Source of the DNA: Streptomyces sp. CG1
Lineage (GTDB): Bacteria; Actinomycetota; Actinomycetes; Streptomycetales; Streptomycetaceae
NCBI RefSeq assembly: GCF_041080625.1
Contig: NZ_CP163518.1
Span: 2,108,001 to 2,172,000 of the forward strand
Direction: 5' to 3'
DNA length: 64,000 bases
Shown here: in pieces, positions 8,076 through 17,711 of the stretch
Position numbering within the stretch: the stretch's first letter is position 1
Layout of the letters: every line of letters begins with the position of its first letter
The notes under the pieces: generated by a model
The model's input: the letters and a program-made list of their open reading frames with translations, nothing else
Databases searched by the model: none
What the model was told of the DNA's origin: nothing
Translations under genes and position numbers: made by a program

Positions 8076-11000
8076 TCACCAGCCCGACGCGGTGTAGACG
8101 ACGGCCCGGGCCGACGGCTCGCCCCAGGCGAGTTCCCGGAGCAGGGCCGCGGTGCCCTCGTCCGGGTCGATCAGCTCGATGCCGCGCCGGGCGTACTCGC
8201 GGCCGAGTTCCGCGCCGACCATGCCGCTGTGCCTGCCGGACGGCGCCCAGGGGCCCCAGTGGACGGTCAGCGCGCGAGTACCCGTGCGGGCGGCCCAGTC
8301 GGCGCCGAGCGTTTCGAGGGCGTCGTTGGCGGCGGCGTAGTCGGCCTGGCCGCGGTTGCCGAGGACGGCGGCGATGCTGCCGAACAGCACGGTGAACGCG
8401 GGCCTGCCGGGCAGGTCGTCCAGCGCGGCGAACAGCGCGCCGGCCCCGGCCGTCTTCGTGCCGTAGACCCGCCGGAAGGAGTCGGGGGTCTTGTCGGCGA
8501 TCAGCCGGTCCTCGATCACCCCGGCGGCGAAGACGACTCCGTCGAGACGGCCGTGTTCGGCGTGGATCTCCTTGACCGCCTGCAGGACGGCGTCCCGGTC
8601 CCGGAAGTCCACCGCCCGGTAGCGGGCCTCGCTGCCGAGTGCGCCGAGTTCCGCGAGGGTCGTGGTGATCTCCCGCTGGGCGAGGATCAGTTCGGCGCCC
8701 CGGTTGATCTCGGCGGGCCGGGGCGCAGCGGGCCCGGCGGCGAGCGCCGCGCGCAGCTCGACGGGGGTGCGGGCGGCGGCGGTGCGCGGGTCCTCGGGGG
8801 CGGTGGGCGCGGGGGTGCGGCCCAGCAGCTCGACGCGGCACCGGCAGGCGCCGGCCAGCGTGGCCGCGAACCTCGCGGTGATGCCCCGGGCCCCGCCGAC
8901 CAGCAGCACGACGGAGTCCCGGTCGAGGCCGAGCGCGGCCGCTTCGGTGGCACCGGGCCCGGCGGGTCCGGCACCGGTGGCGGCCAGCGGGCCCAGGGGT
9001 ACGGGTACCAGTTCCAGCCCCTGCCGGGCACCGGCCGCCGTCCGCAGGACCACCGGGGCCGGTTCGGGTGCGCGCAGCTCGGCGACCACAGCCTCGGCCA
9101 CGGCCGCCGGGCTGGTGTCCGCCACGGCGACGACCCGTCCGACCAGTCCCGGGTACTCGCGTCCGATGCTGCGGAACAGCCCGTCCAGGCCGGCCGCGCG
9201 CAGGGCATCGGCCGGGTCGGCGGCCCGCACGGCGAGCAGCGAGCGGGGGGCGCGGGCGAGCGCCGCCCGGAGCACGGGGAAGGCGTCCGGCAGCACCGGG
9301 AGGTCCGGGCCGGGCAACGCGCCGAGGTACACGACGCCGTCGACCGGGCCGTCGGCCCCGGTGAGAAGGTGGCCCCGGTCGAGGATCACGGTGCCGGCCC
9401 CGTGCGCCATGAGCCGCGCCGCGACCTCGGCGGCCACGCCCTCCCCGTCTCCCAGGAGGACGAAGCGCCGACCGGACAGCACGGGGTCCTGGCGGGGGTC
9501 CGGCTCCGGGTCCGGAAGCGGCACGGGCCGCAGCTCGCACCGCTGGGGGGCCACGCCGAGTACCGGGGTGTGCGAGGGCTGGGTCCGCTCCTCGGCCGTC
9601 CGCTGCCCACCCTCATCGCCGGTGGAAGACGCCTCGGCCTGCCCGCCCCCGTCACCGGTGGACGGTGCCTCGGCCCGCTCACCCACGTCACCGGTCTGCG
9701 CGCCCGCCCGCGCCATGAGCCACCCCGTCACCGCCGCCGCCGTACGCGCCTTGGCCAACTCCTCCAGTTCGGCGTCGGCCAGGACGTGGGCGCCGTCCGC
9801 GATGCCGAGGCGCTTGGCGAGTTCGCCCGCGATCTCGGCGCGTTTGATCGAGTCGATGCTGAGGTCCGCCTCCAGGTCGAGATCGGGCTCGATCATGTCG
9901 ACGGGGTAGCCGGTGCGCTCGCTGATGATCTGCAGGACGACCCGCTCCACGTCGTCCACCAGCTCCTCGCTGCCCGGACTGTCCAAACCGCCGGGTGCGG
10001 GCAACTCCGGCCGGACCTGCTGGAGTTCAGGGACGTGCACCGGAGCCGCCGGTACGGGCGCGACCGGAGCCGGTGGCGCGGTGGCGCCGAAGTAGGTGAG
10101 CAGGACATCGCGCTGGGCGGCGATCATCTCCCGGCTGGTGCGCAGGAATTCGGAGATGAGCGCGTCCCGGTCGGCCGGGGTGCCGTACGGCTGGTCGGTG
10201 GTCACGGTCGTCTCCATGACTCGTCGGGCCGGTGCGAGGGCACCGGGCAGGAGTGCTCCGCCGGCGGTGCGGACGAGCTGCCCGTCGACCGTCCAGCCGG
10301 GTGGTACGGGCGCCGGGGTGCGCAGCGCGTCGACGGCGTCGCGGCCCCGCAGGAGCCAGGCGGTGCGCACCGGCTGTCCGGCGACGGCGAGCCGGGCGAG
10401 GGCGTCGAGCCAGCCGCGCAGGCCGCTGTCGGCGTCCGGTTCGCAGGCGACCGTGCGGTGCGGGCGGTCGCCGAGGATCCGTCCGACCAGCCGGGTGAGA
10501 ACCGTGCCGGGGCCCGCCTCGACGAAGACGCGCGCACCGGCCTCGTACATCGCCTCGATCTGGGCGGCGAAGGCGACCGGGGCGCCGATCTGGGCGGCGA
10601 GTTCGGCACGCACCTCGTCGGGGTCGGGTGGGTAGGGCGCGGCGGTGCGGTTGGCCCAGACGGGGAACTCGGGCGCCCGTACCGTCTTGTCGGCCAGAAC
10701 CTTGGCGAACCGCTCCCCCGCCGCGGCGACGAGCGGGCTGTGGAAGGCGCAGGCCACGGGGATGCGCCGGGCCCCGAGGCCCGCGTCCCGCAGCAGCCGT
10801 ACGGCAGTCTCGATATCCTCCGTCGGCCCCGAAATCACCGTCTGATCGGGCGAGTTGAGGTTGGCGGCGACGACCGAGCCGGGTGCCCCGGCCCTGTGCA
10901 GGGTGCGTACGACGGTCTCGGCGGAGGCGCCGACGGCGGCCATGGTGCCCGGGTCGTCGCCCGCCGCCGCCAGGATCGCGCCGGCCCGCTCGGCGCTCAG

Positions 11001-14000
11001 CTCCAGCAGTGTCCCGGCGTCGAGGGCGCCGGCCGCGGCGAGGGCGGCCAGCTCGCCGTAGCTGTGCCCGGCGGCCTGCTCGGGACGGACCCCGGCCGAG
11101 GTGAGGAAGGCGTGGGCGGCGAGGCCCGTGACGCCGAGGGCGGGCTGGGCGACCCGGGTGTCGGTGAGGGCGGCCCGGCGGCGCTCGCGGGTGGTGTCGT
11201 CGAAGGCGGCCGGCGGGTGGACGGTGTCGGCGTGCGTGCGGCCGAGGTCCAGGTAGTGGCGCAGCTCGGGGAGGTGGACGAGGAGGTCGGCGAGCATGCC
11301 GGGGCGCTGGCTGCCCTGACCGGGGAAGAGGAAGGCGAGCGCACCTTCGACGGGGTCGGCGACATGGATTCCGGCGGCCGGATCGTGCTCCCCGGCGAGG
11401 AGCCGCCGTAGCTGCCCGGCGAGTTCCCCGGGGTCACGGGAGACGACTGCGGCCCGTACCGGGTCGTGCGAGGTGTCGGCGCGGTGAGCCGCGGCGAGGG
11501 CGAGGTCGCGCAGGCGCCACGGGCGGCCGTCGGCCTCGGCGGCCCGGAGGAGTTCCCCGGCCTGCCGGTGGGCCGCTGCCGTGTCCCGGCCGCGGAAGAG
11601 GAACAGCTCGGCGGGCCAGGCGTCCAGGGACTGCCGGGGCGGTACGGCGTCGGGGTGGGCGGCCAGTACCGCGTGGAAGTTGGTGCCGCCGAAGCCGAAC
11701 GCGGAGACTCCGGCGAGGCGTTCAGCGGCCGGTGTGGTCCAGGGCCGGGCGCGGGTGTGGAAGGCGAAGGGGCTGTCGTCCTCCGTCCAGGCCGGGTTGG
11801 GCCGCTGCAGGTGCAGGGTGGGCGGGGTGATCCCGGTGTACAGCGCGAGGGCGGTCTTGATCAGGCCGGCGAGTCCGGCGGCGCACTTGGTGTGCCCGAT
11901 CTGCGACTTGACCGAGCCGAGCGCACAGCCGCCCGCACCGGCACCGGCCTCGCTGAACACCTCGGCGAGTACGGCGAGTTCGGTGCGGTCGCCGACGACG
12001 GTCCCGGTGCCGTGCGCCTCGACGAGGCCGACGTCCGCGGGCGAGACACCGGCGTTGCGGTACGCACGCTCCAGGGCTGCCCGCTGGCCTTCGGGGCGGG
12101 GTGCGGTCAGGCCGAGGGAGCGGCCGTCGCTCGCGGAGCCGAGGCCCTTGACCACGCCGTAGATCCGGTCGCCGTCCCGTTCGGCGTCCGCGAGCCGCTT
12201 GAGGACCAGGCAGGCCACGCCCTCGCCCAGGGCGATGCCGTCGGCGGAGGCGTCGAAGGCGCGGGAGCGTCCGGTCGGGGAGAGCGCGTGGACGGAGGAG
12301 AACAGGACGAAGTCGTTGATGCCGTTGTGCAGGTCGGCGCCGCCGCACAGCACGAGGTCGCTGGTGCCCAAGACGAGTTCCTTGCAGGCCACGTCCAGGG
12401 CGGCGAGGGAGGACGCGCAGGCGGCGTCCACGGTGAAGTTGGCGCCGCCGAGGTCGAGCCGGTTGGCGATCCGGCCGGAGATGACGTTGGCGAGCATGCC
12501 GGGGAAGGAGTCCTCGGTCAGCCGGGGCAGTTGCTCCTCGATGCCGTCGGGGACCTTGCCGTAGTACGCGGGGAGGACGGCGCGCAGGGTGACGGCGTTG
12601 GACAGGTCGCTGCCCGCCTCGGCACCGAAGACGACGGAGGTCCGCGACCGGTCGAACTCCCGCCCCCGCTCGCCGTATCCGGCATCCTCCAGCGCCCGGT
12701 GGGCCGCCTCGAGGGACAGCAGCTGGACGGGCTCGATGCTGCCGAGGGAGGCGGGCGGGATGCCGTAGCTCAGCGGGTCGAACGGGATGCGGGGCAGGAA
12801 GCCGCCCCACTTGGACGCGGTGCTGCCGGCCGCGTGGTGCACGGCCGGGTCCCAGCGCTCGGGCGGCACCTCGGTGACGGCGTCGCGTCCGGCGACGATG
12901 CCGGCCCAGAAGGCGGCGAGGTCGGGGGCCTGGGGGAACATGCAGGCCATGCCGACGATCGCGATGTCGAGCGGCGCGGGCGGTGCCGGTTCGGGAGCGG
13001 AGGGCGGGCTCGGGTGGGCGGCCCGCCGGGTCAGGAAGTCGGCGGCGCCGTCGGTCACCGAGTGGTGCAGGTCCGCGAGGGTGCTGGTGGCCGAGCGCAG
13101 GACGGCGACCTCGCCGGCCATGAACATCCCGTCGGAGAGCTGCCGTTCCTCGCCCACGGCCGTCAATGCACCATCGGCATCGCGCTCGACGCCCTTGCTG
13201 GCGATGCGCAGCCGGCCCACGTTGAGCCGTTCCAGGCCCTCCCAGATCTCGCGGTCGGGCAGGCCCTGCGCCCGGAGCGCGGCCTCCCGCGCGCGGTAGT
13301 CGGCGGTGAAGGGGCTCGGCACGCAACGGGTGGCGTGGCCGGGGGCGGTCTCCAGCAGGGCGGTCGTGGTGGCGGCGAGGACCTGCCGCTGGAAGAGCGG
13401 CCGGATGGCACCGTGGGCCACGGCCTCCTCGGTGAACAGGTAGGCGGTGCCCATGAGGACACCGACGGCGGCGCCCCGGGCGGTGAGCGGCGCGGCCAGG
13501 GCCGCGACCATCGCCGCGGACCGCTCGTCGTGGATGCCTCCGGCGAAGAACACCTCCAGTTGCCGGGCCTGCGCGTCGTCGGTGCCGGCGTCGGTCAGGA
13601 AGTCCTCCAGCACGGCGAGCTGAGCCTCCCACAGCGGGAAGGAGGCCCGCGGTCCCACGTGGCCGCCGCACTCGGACCCCTCGAACACGAACCTGCGCAC
13701 ACCCGCCTCCAGGAACTGCCGCAGCAGCCCCGGCGAGGGCACGTGCAGGAACGTGTGGATCCCGGCCCGCTCCAGCGTCTCGGCCTGGGCGGGCCGTCCA
13801 CCCGCGACGATCGCGTGCGTGGGCCGCAGCTCCCGTACGGCGTCCAGCTGGGCGTTCCTGATGTCCTCGGGCGCGAAGCCGAGCACCCCGACGCCCCAGG
13901 GCCGCCCGTCCAGCACGGCCCGCGCCTCGGTGAGCATCGACCGGGTCCGCTCGCCGTCGGCGAGGGCCAGCGCGAGGAACGGCAGCGCCCCGTCCTCGGC

Positions 14001-15095
14001 GACGGCGGCGGCGAATCCGGCCTGGTCACTGACCCGGGTCATGGGCCCTTGCGCGAGGGGGAGCCGAGTTCCGAGCGCCCTGGTCATGGTCGATCCGGGG
14101 CGCAGGGCGGACGCGGGGCCCACGTCGGGCACGCCGTCCCTCGCCACCGGCCCCGGGGTCCCGGCGGCCATGCCGTCCCTCTCCGCCGGCACCGAGCCGT
14201 CCGCGGCCGCTTCACGCACCGCCGCCGGCCCAGAACCGCCGTCGGTGATTTCCCGCATCGCCCCCGACACCGCCCGCACCACCCGCCGTACATCCCCGTA
14301 CCGTTCGGCGAATCGGGCGGCCAGGAACCCGTCCTGGCCCACCGGCAGCAATTGGCCGCGCACATCCCCGGCGCCCAGCAGGGTCGCGACCGCCGCGGGG
14401 TCGTCGGCGGGTGGCTGTGGGGCGTCCGGGCCCCGGCGTCGCAGTACCCGGTGGCCGCCCAGCACCACGGTCTCCGAGCCGTCCAGGGGGCGCAGCACCG
14501 ATCGGACCGTCTCCGGCAGTGCCGATTCGGGGAGCAGCGCCAACTGGCTGTCGAGGACGACCCCGGTGGCACCGCCGGCCACGGCGGCCGCCGCCGTACG
14601 CGGCCCGATGCCGCCGCACGCCCAGACCGGGACGGAGCCCAACTCCTGGTCGGACAGCAGCTGTTGCAGCAGGACGAAGGTGCTCAGCTCGCCGACCCGG
14701 CCGCCGCTCTCGGCGCCCCGGGCGATCAGCCCGTGCGCACCGGCGTGTACGGCTGCGCGAGCCTGCCCGATGTCCGTGATCTCTGCCAACACCCGGCAGG
14801 ATGGCGGGAGTTCAGCTGGATTCCAGGTGGCGTCGGGGGTACGGACCACGGTGTCTGGAGCGTCACCGACATCGGCCGGAGACAGGGCGCAGCGCCCGGT
14901 CACCCGTATACCGAAGGGGCCGGGGGCGGCCCTTCTGAGTCGCGACAGCTCCTCGCGCGCTCTTCGGTCGCCGGTGCCGAGGTCGAGGACGCCGAGCGCG
15001 CCGGCGGCGCAGGCGGCGGCGGTGAGACCGGCGTCGGATTCTCCGAAAGGCGTGAGGCAGAGGACGAGGTCGTGGGCGCGCACAGGCGAGGTCAT
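8076..15095 (-). CDS. PUFA-synthase-like PKS: NMO/PfaD-like - KS - AT - ACP - KR
   Basis: The protein has about 2339 residues from the ATG at 15095. A GTG ten codons upstream is possible, but GGAG sits just before the ATG. Visible parts in order: a first TIM-barrel-like segment with VWACGGIGPRTAAAAVAGG (~160); a fuller nitronate-monooxygenase/PfaD-like domain at about 330-665 (PLAQGPMTRVSD, FEGSECGGHVG, FFAGGIHDERS); KS at about 705-1140 with VDAACASSLAALD and IGHTKCAAG; AT at about 1245-1550 with GHSYGELAALA and CAFHSP; one ACP with DLSIDSIKRAE (~1747); and KR at about 2060-2339 with LLVGGARGI and the Ser/Tyr pair in FGSIAAVLGNRGQADYAAAN. In PUFA synthases the PfaD reductase is a separate protein, so its N-terminal fusion here is notable. 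It is the first gene of the operon. Confidence 0.92.
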   Translation of the reverse strand: MTSPVRAHDLVLCLTPFGESDAGLTAAACAAGALGVLDLGTGDRRAREELSRLRRAAPGPFGIRVTGRCALSPADVGDAPDTVVRTPDATWNPAELPPSCRVLAEITDIGQARAAVHAGAHGLIARGAESGGRVGELSTFVLLQQLLSDQELGSVPVWACGGIGPRTAAAAVAGGATGVVLDSQLALLPESALPETVRSVLRPLDGSETVVLGGHRVLRRRGPDAPQPPADDPAAVATLLGAGDVRGQLLPVGQDGFLAARFAERYGDVRRVVRAVSGAMREITDGGSGPAAVREAAADGSVPAERDGMAAGTPGPVARDGVPDVGPASALRPGSTMTRALGTRLPLAQGPMTRVSDQAGFAAAVAEDGALPFLALALADGERTRSMLTEARAVLDGRPWGVGVLGFAPEDIRNAQLDAVRELRPTHAIVAGGRPAQAETLERAGIHTFLHVPSPGLLRQFLEAGVRRFVFEGSECGGHVGPRASFPLWEAQLAVLEDFLTDAGTDDAQARQLEVFFAGGIHDERSAAMVAALAAPLTARGAAVGVLMGTAYLFTEEAVAHGAIRPLFQRQVLAATTTALLETAPGHATRCVPSPFTADYRAREAALRAQGLPDREIWEGLERLNVGRLRIASKGVERDADGALTAVGEERQLSDGMFMAGEVAVLRSATSTLADLHHSVTDGAADFLTRRAAHPSPPSAPEPAPPAPLDIAIVGMACMFPQAPDLAAFWAGIVAGRDAVTEVPPERWDPAVHHAAGSTASKWGGFLPRIPFDPLSYGIPPASLGSIEPVQLLSLEAAHRALEDAGYGERGREFDRSRTSVVFGAEAGSDLSNAVTLRAVLPAYYGKVPDGIEEQLPRLTEDSFPGMLANVISGRIANRLDLGGANFTVDAACASSLAALDVACKELVLGTSDLVLCGGADLHNGINDFVLFSSVHALSPTGRSRAFDASADGIALGEGVACLVLKRLADAERDGDRIYGVVKGLGSASDGRSLGLTAPRPEGQRAALERAYRNAGVSPADVGLVEAHGTGTVVGDRTELAVLAEVFSEAGAGAGGCALGSVKSQIGHTKCAAGLAGLIKTALALYTGITPPTLHLQRPNPAWTEDDSPFAFHTRARPWTTPAAERLAGVSAFGFGGTNFHAVLAAHPDAVPPRQSLDAWPAELFLFRGRDTAAAHRQAGELLRAAEADGRPWRLRDLALAAAHRADTSHDPVRAAVVSRDPGELAGQLRRLLAGEHDPAAGIHVADPVEGALAFLFPGQGSQRPGMLADLLVHLPELRHYLDLGRTHADTVHPPAAFDDTTRERRRAALTDTRVAQPALGVTGLAAHAFLTSAGVRPEQAAGHSYGELAALAAAGALDAGTLLELSAERAGAILAAAGDDPGTMAAVGASAETVVRTLHRAGAPGSVVAANLNSPDQTVISGPTEDIETAVRLLRDAGLGARRIPVACAFHSPLVAAAGERFAKVLADKTVRAPEFPVWANRTAAPYPPDPDEVRAELAAQIGAPVAFAAQIEAMYEAGARVFVEAGPGTVLTRLVGRILGDRPHRTVACEPDADSGLRGWLDALARLAVAGQPVRTAWLLRGRDAVDALRTPAPVPPGWTVDGQLVRTAGGALLPGALAPARRVMETTVTTDQPYGTPADRDALISEFLRTSREMIAAQRDVLLTYFGATAPPAPVAPVPAAPVHVPELQQVRPELPAPGGLDSPGSEELVDDVERVVLQIISERTGYPVDMIEPDLDLEADLSIDSIKRAEIAGELAKRLGIADGAHVLADAELEELAKARTAAAVTGWLMARAGAQTGDVGERAEAPSTGDGGGQAEASSTGDEGGQRTAEERTQPSHTPVLGVAPQRCELRPVPLPDPEPDPRQDPVLSGRRFVLLGDGEGVAAEVAARLMAHGAGTVILDRGHLLTGADGPVDGVVYLGALPGPDLPVLPDAFPVLRAALARAPRSLLAVRAADPADALRAAGLDGLFRSIGREYPGLVGRVVAVADTSPAAVAEAVVAELRAPEPAPVVLRTAAGARQGLELVPVPLGPLAATGAGPAGPGATEAAALGLDRDSVVLLVGGARGITARFAATLAGACRCRVELLGRTPAPTAPEDPRTAAARTPVELRAALAAGPAAPRPAEINRGAELILAQREITTTLAELGALGSEARYRAVDFRDRDAVLQAVKEIHAEHGRLDGVVFAAGVIEDRLIADKTPDSFRRVYGTKTAGAGALFAALDDLPGRPAFTVLFGSIAAVLGNRGQADYAAANDALETLGADWAARTGTRALTVHWGPWAPSGRHSGMVGAELGREYARRGIELIDPDEGTAALLRELAWGEPSARAVVYTASGW

Positions 15096-15171
15096 GATGC
15101 TCCGGCACGATCGGCGAGACAGCACGGTGGGGGGTGTGCGGCGGCGGAACGCTCTGGTGCGAGGGCACCGG

Positions 15172-15200
15172 AACCTAGCCTCGGGTTACTCAGGGGTCAA
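15172..15200 (-). promoter_or_regulatory. sigma-70-type promoter of the PKS operon
   Basis: Read on the minus strand, a TTGACC -35 box (15200-15195) is followed after exactly 17 bases by TAGGTT (15177-15172). This is close to the Streptomyces HrdB consensus. Transcription would begin near 15165, leaving a leader of about 70 bases before the ATG at 15095. No other good promoter is seen between the PKS genes, consistent with one long transcript. Confidence 0.6.
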
Positions 15201-15243
15201 TAACGTCGAGCCCTTTTCACGGCCGGTGACATCGATTCGGCCA

Positions 15244-15261
15244 GCGGGGCGAATTCCCCGC
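15244..15261. terminator. GC hairpin between the lectin gene and the PKS operon
   Basis: GCGGGG - CGAATT - CCCCGC forms a short perfect hairpin about 225 bases past the lectin gene stop. There is no T-run, so it is only a possible terminator. The rest of 15201-15483 shows no gene. Confidence 0.35.
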
Positions 15262-15483
15262 AAGAACCGGAAAACACCCTCATTCCGCTCACGGGTGAGG
15301 GCGCGGGACCATCTGAGTCCGCGCGCCACACCACCACAACCCAGTCAAAGCGCCCGCCCGCTTCACCGTGCACTCACCCGGCCGCAACACGCCGGGGCAT
15401 TCCCTCGGAGTCTGTAAATTCCCCATGACTTCGGCGCTGTGGCTCGAACACGGTCGGGCGTCCGGGAGACAGCGCGCGGCACG

Positions 15484-17406
15484 TCAGCGCAGCAGTTTCC
15501 CCACGGTCGCCGGCATGGCGGCGACCGGGCCGGCAACGGGGTCGGCGACGGCCGGGAGGACGGCGTGTGCCGCCGCACGCACGGCCTCGACGGGCGACAC
15601 GGGACGGGGCCGCCGCCGCTCTTGCCCGGCGCGGACCTGCGCGATCCGGGTCTCGTCCGCCGCGCCCGCACCGCCCGGCCCGGCACCCTCGCCCTCCGGT
15701 TCCCCGCCCGAGATGCCCCTGGGCGGCACGCCGTCGCCGCCTGAAGCACCGCCAGCACCGTCAGTGCGGCCGGCACCACCGGCAACTGAACCAGCTGGAG
15801 CACCCGGCCCACCCGGCCCACCCGGCGCCGCATCAGGCCGCCGCACCCCGTCGGCTCCCGGCTCCAGCGCCCAGCGCTGCTCCGGCGAACCGTCGCGCGG
15901 CGCCAGGCCGACCCGGGAGGACGCACCACCGGAGCCGGAGCCGGAGCCAGAGCCGGAGCAGGGCGCGAGCGCGAGGCCCTCCTGCGCGCGGAGCAGGATC
16001 TCGCCCCGCACGGTGAAGTCGTACGTCACCTCCCCGGCGTGGACCACGCATCCGGCCAGCACGACGCCCTTCGTGCCGGGGTCGGCGGCGAGGCACAGGG
16101 ACGGGTCGGCGACGCTGCGCAGGAGTCCGTCGTCCTGGTACGACCACTGCTGCGTGGCGGCGGACGAGCACGGCGCGAGCCCGACGCCCGCGCCCGGCTC
16201 CATGGTGTCCCCTCGCACGTCCAGACAGCGGCCTGAGCCAAGACCCCGCAGGCTGCCATGGGCCAGCTCGACGGGATCGCCGGCCGAAGCGGCGGAGGAG
16301 GAGGCGGACCGGGCGCCGGTGCCGCCCGGCCGGGTGGCGCGGTCGGCGGGGGCGCCCCAGGTGGCGCCGGGTGTGGGGACACCGTTGTCATCGGACCAGC
16401 TTCTGACCACGAGGACGGTGGCGAGCAGCACGAGCGAGGTCAGTCCGACGCCGATGGCCAGAGCGGTGCGGTGGCGGCCGCCGGGCGCGGTGCGGTGTCT
16501 GCCGCCGGGTCCCGAAGCCGCCGGGTCCGGCGCTGCGGCGTAGGGCGTCGACGCGGGCGGCAGTTCCTCGGCGGCGCCGCGGCCGGGACGCGAGTCGAGA
16601 TAGCGGCGGGCTCCCCAGCCGAGCACGGTCTCGGCGAGCAGGAGGCCCAGGCCGTCGTCGAACAGCGCGAGGGTCTCGGCAGCGTACCGGCAGTACGCAC
16701 AGACCGTCAGGTGCTCCCGCACATCCGGCAGCAGGGCACCGCCACGGCGCATGGGGACGTCCAGCAACCGGTTGTAGAAACGGCATTCGCTGGTCGGCGC
16801 GAGTTCCCGGTGCGCGCGTACGCAACCCGCCCGGAATTGCTCGCGCGCCTGCACCAAGGCCGCCGACGCGGTGGTCGGGGCGATACCCAGCAGACCGGCA
16901 GGTATGTTTATGGGCTCGGCTTCGACCTCGGCGTGCCACAGAAGGCATTGCGAGGCGCCGGGAAGGGAGCGGAAAGCGCGTTCGGCGAGTTGTCGCCTTT
17001 CCGCCGTTCCGGGCTTTGTCGCACGCAGCCCGCGACCGCCGGCAGGCCTGCGCAATTCCGGCAGTGCCGCACAGGCTGTGTCGTCCGCCGCCCAGGCCCG
17101 GACGGTGTCGCGGACGGCGACGAGCAGTTGGGGACGCAGGGCGCCGCCGACCGCTCCGCCCTCCAGGCGGCCGAGAACCTCATGGAAGGCGGCGGTGGCC
17201 ACGAGGTGGGCGGTGGGACCGGCGGAGGCCAGGCAGACGATGGCGTGGTCGCGGGCGGCCCGCCAGTGGCGGGCCAGCAGCAGGGCGACGGCGTGATGGC
17301 GGACGTGGTGGGGACCGCCGAGCCCGGCGACGAGATTGCGGTCGGACTCCCCGGGCGAACCGGGCACGGGCGGATATGGCGGGCGTGGGGGGTATGGGGA
17401 CTGCAC
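15484..17406 (-). CDS. membrane protein with sigma-like N-terminus and ricin-type lectin domain
   Basis: The GTG at 17406 is chosen because AGGAAA sits 9 bases upstream; a start 11 codons earlier is possible. From the GTG the protein has 640 residues. The first ~250 residues resemble a degenerate sigma-factor region (RAFRSLPGASQCLLWHAEVEAE, then a region-4-like helix pair). An anti-sigma-like Cys/His patch, HLTVCAYCRYAAE, follows. One membrane segment (GVGLTSLVLLATVLVV) precedes a ricin B-type beta-trefoil repeat region (GSGRCLDVRG, QQWSYQDDG, CLAADPG, QRWALEPG). The C-terminus is Gly/Ala/Pro-rich. The lectin part would lie outside the membrane and bind glycans, while the sigma-like part stays cytoplasmic. 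This combination recurs in Streptomyces, but its role is not established. Confidence 0.8.
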   Translation of the reverse strand: MQSPYPPRPPYPPVPGSPGESDRNLVAGLGGPHHVRHHAVALLLARHWRAARDHAIVCLASAGPTAHLVATAAFHEVLGRLEGGAVGGALRPQLLVAVRDTVRAWAADDTACAALPELRRPAGGRGLRATKPGTAERRQLAERAFRSLPGASQCLLWHAEVEAEPINIPAGLLGIAPTTASAALVQAREQFRAGCVRAHRELAPTSECRFYNRLLDVPMRRGGALLPDVREHLTVCAYCRYAAETLALFDDGLGLLLAETVLGWGARRYLDSRPGRGAAEELPPASTPYAAAPDPAASGPGGRHRTAPGGRHRTALAIGVGLTSLVLLATVLVVRSWSDDNGVPTPGATWGAPADRATRPGGTGARSASSSAASAGDPVELAHGSLRGLGSGRCLDVRGDTMEPGAGVGLAPCSSAATQQWSYQDDGLLRSVADPSLCLAADPGTKGVVLAGCVVHAGEVTYDFTVRGEILLRAQEGLALAPCSGSGSGSGSGGASSRVGLAPRDGSPEQRWALEPGADGVRRPDAAPGGPGGPGAPAGSVAGGAGRTDGAGGASGGDGVPPRGISGGEPEGEGAGPGGAGAADETRIAQVRAGQERRRPRPVSPVEAVRAAAHAVLPAVADPVAGPVAAMPATVGKLLR

Positions 17407-17475
17407 GGAACCATTTCCTTTCCAGCCGCAGGACCGCACGTGAAATGCCGTCCTGTCGGAAAGCAGTGCCGATGT

Positions 17476-17506
17476 GGTGCATACCTAGATCTGGTACATA
17501 CCTAAA
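17476..17506. repeat. direct repeat GGTRCATACCTARA upstream of the lectin gene
   Basis: Two copies (17476-17489 and 17493-17506) lie 17 bases apart, about 70-100 bases before the lectin gene start. The copies read GGTGCATACCTAGA and GGTACATACCTAAA. The spacing and AT-rich character suggest a transcription-factor site or an ECF-type promoter region. The remainder of 17407-17711 contains no gene. Confidence 0.45.
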
Positions 17507-17711
17507 GGGCCGGCCGGGGCGCTCAACGCCTGCCTTGGCCCTCCCGCGGGGAGGCTCACCTTCGCACACGCGACTCACAGGAAACAAGAAGTTCGTTTGA
17601 CTCGGCATCAAAGTCGGCGAATTACACAACGGTTACCGACGGTATCGCTTCACAGCCTGCTCCCATGCTTCTCCGGGCGTGCTCTCATCCGCGTCCTCCA
17701 GCATGGGCCGC

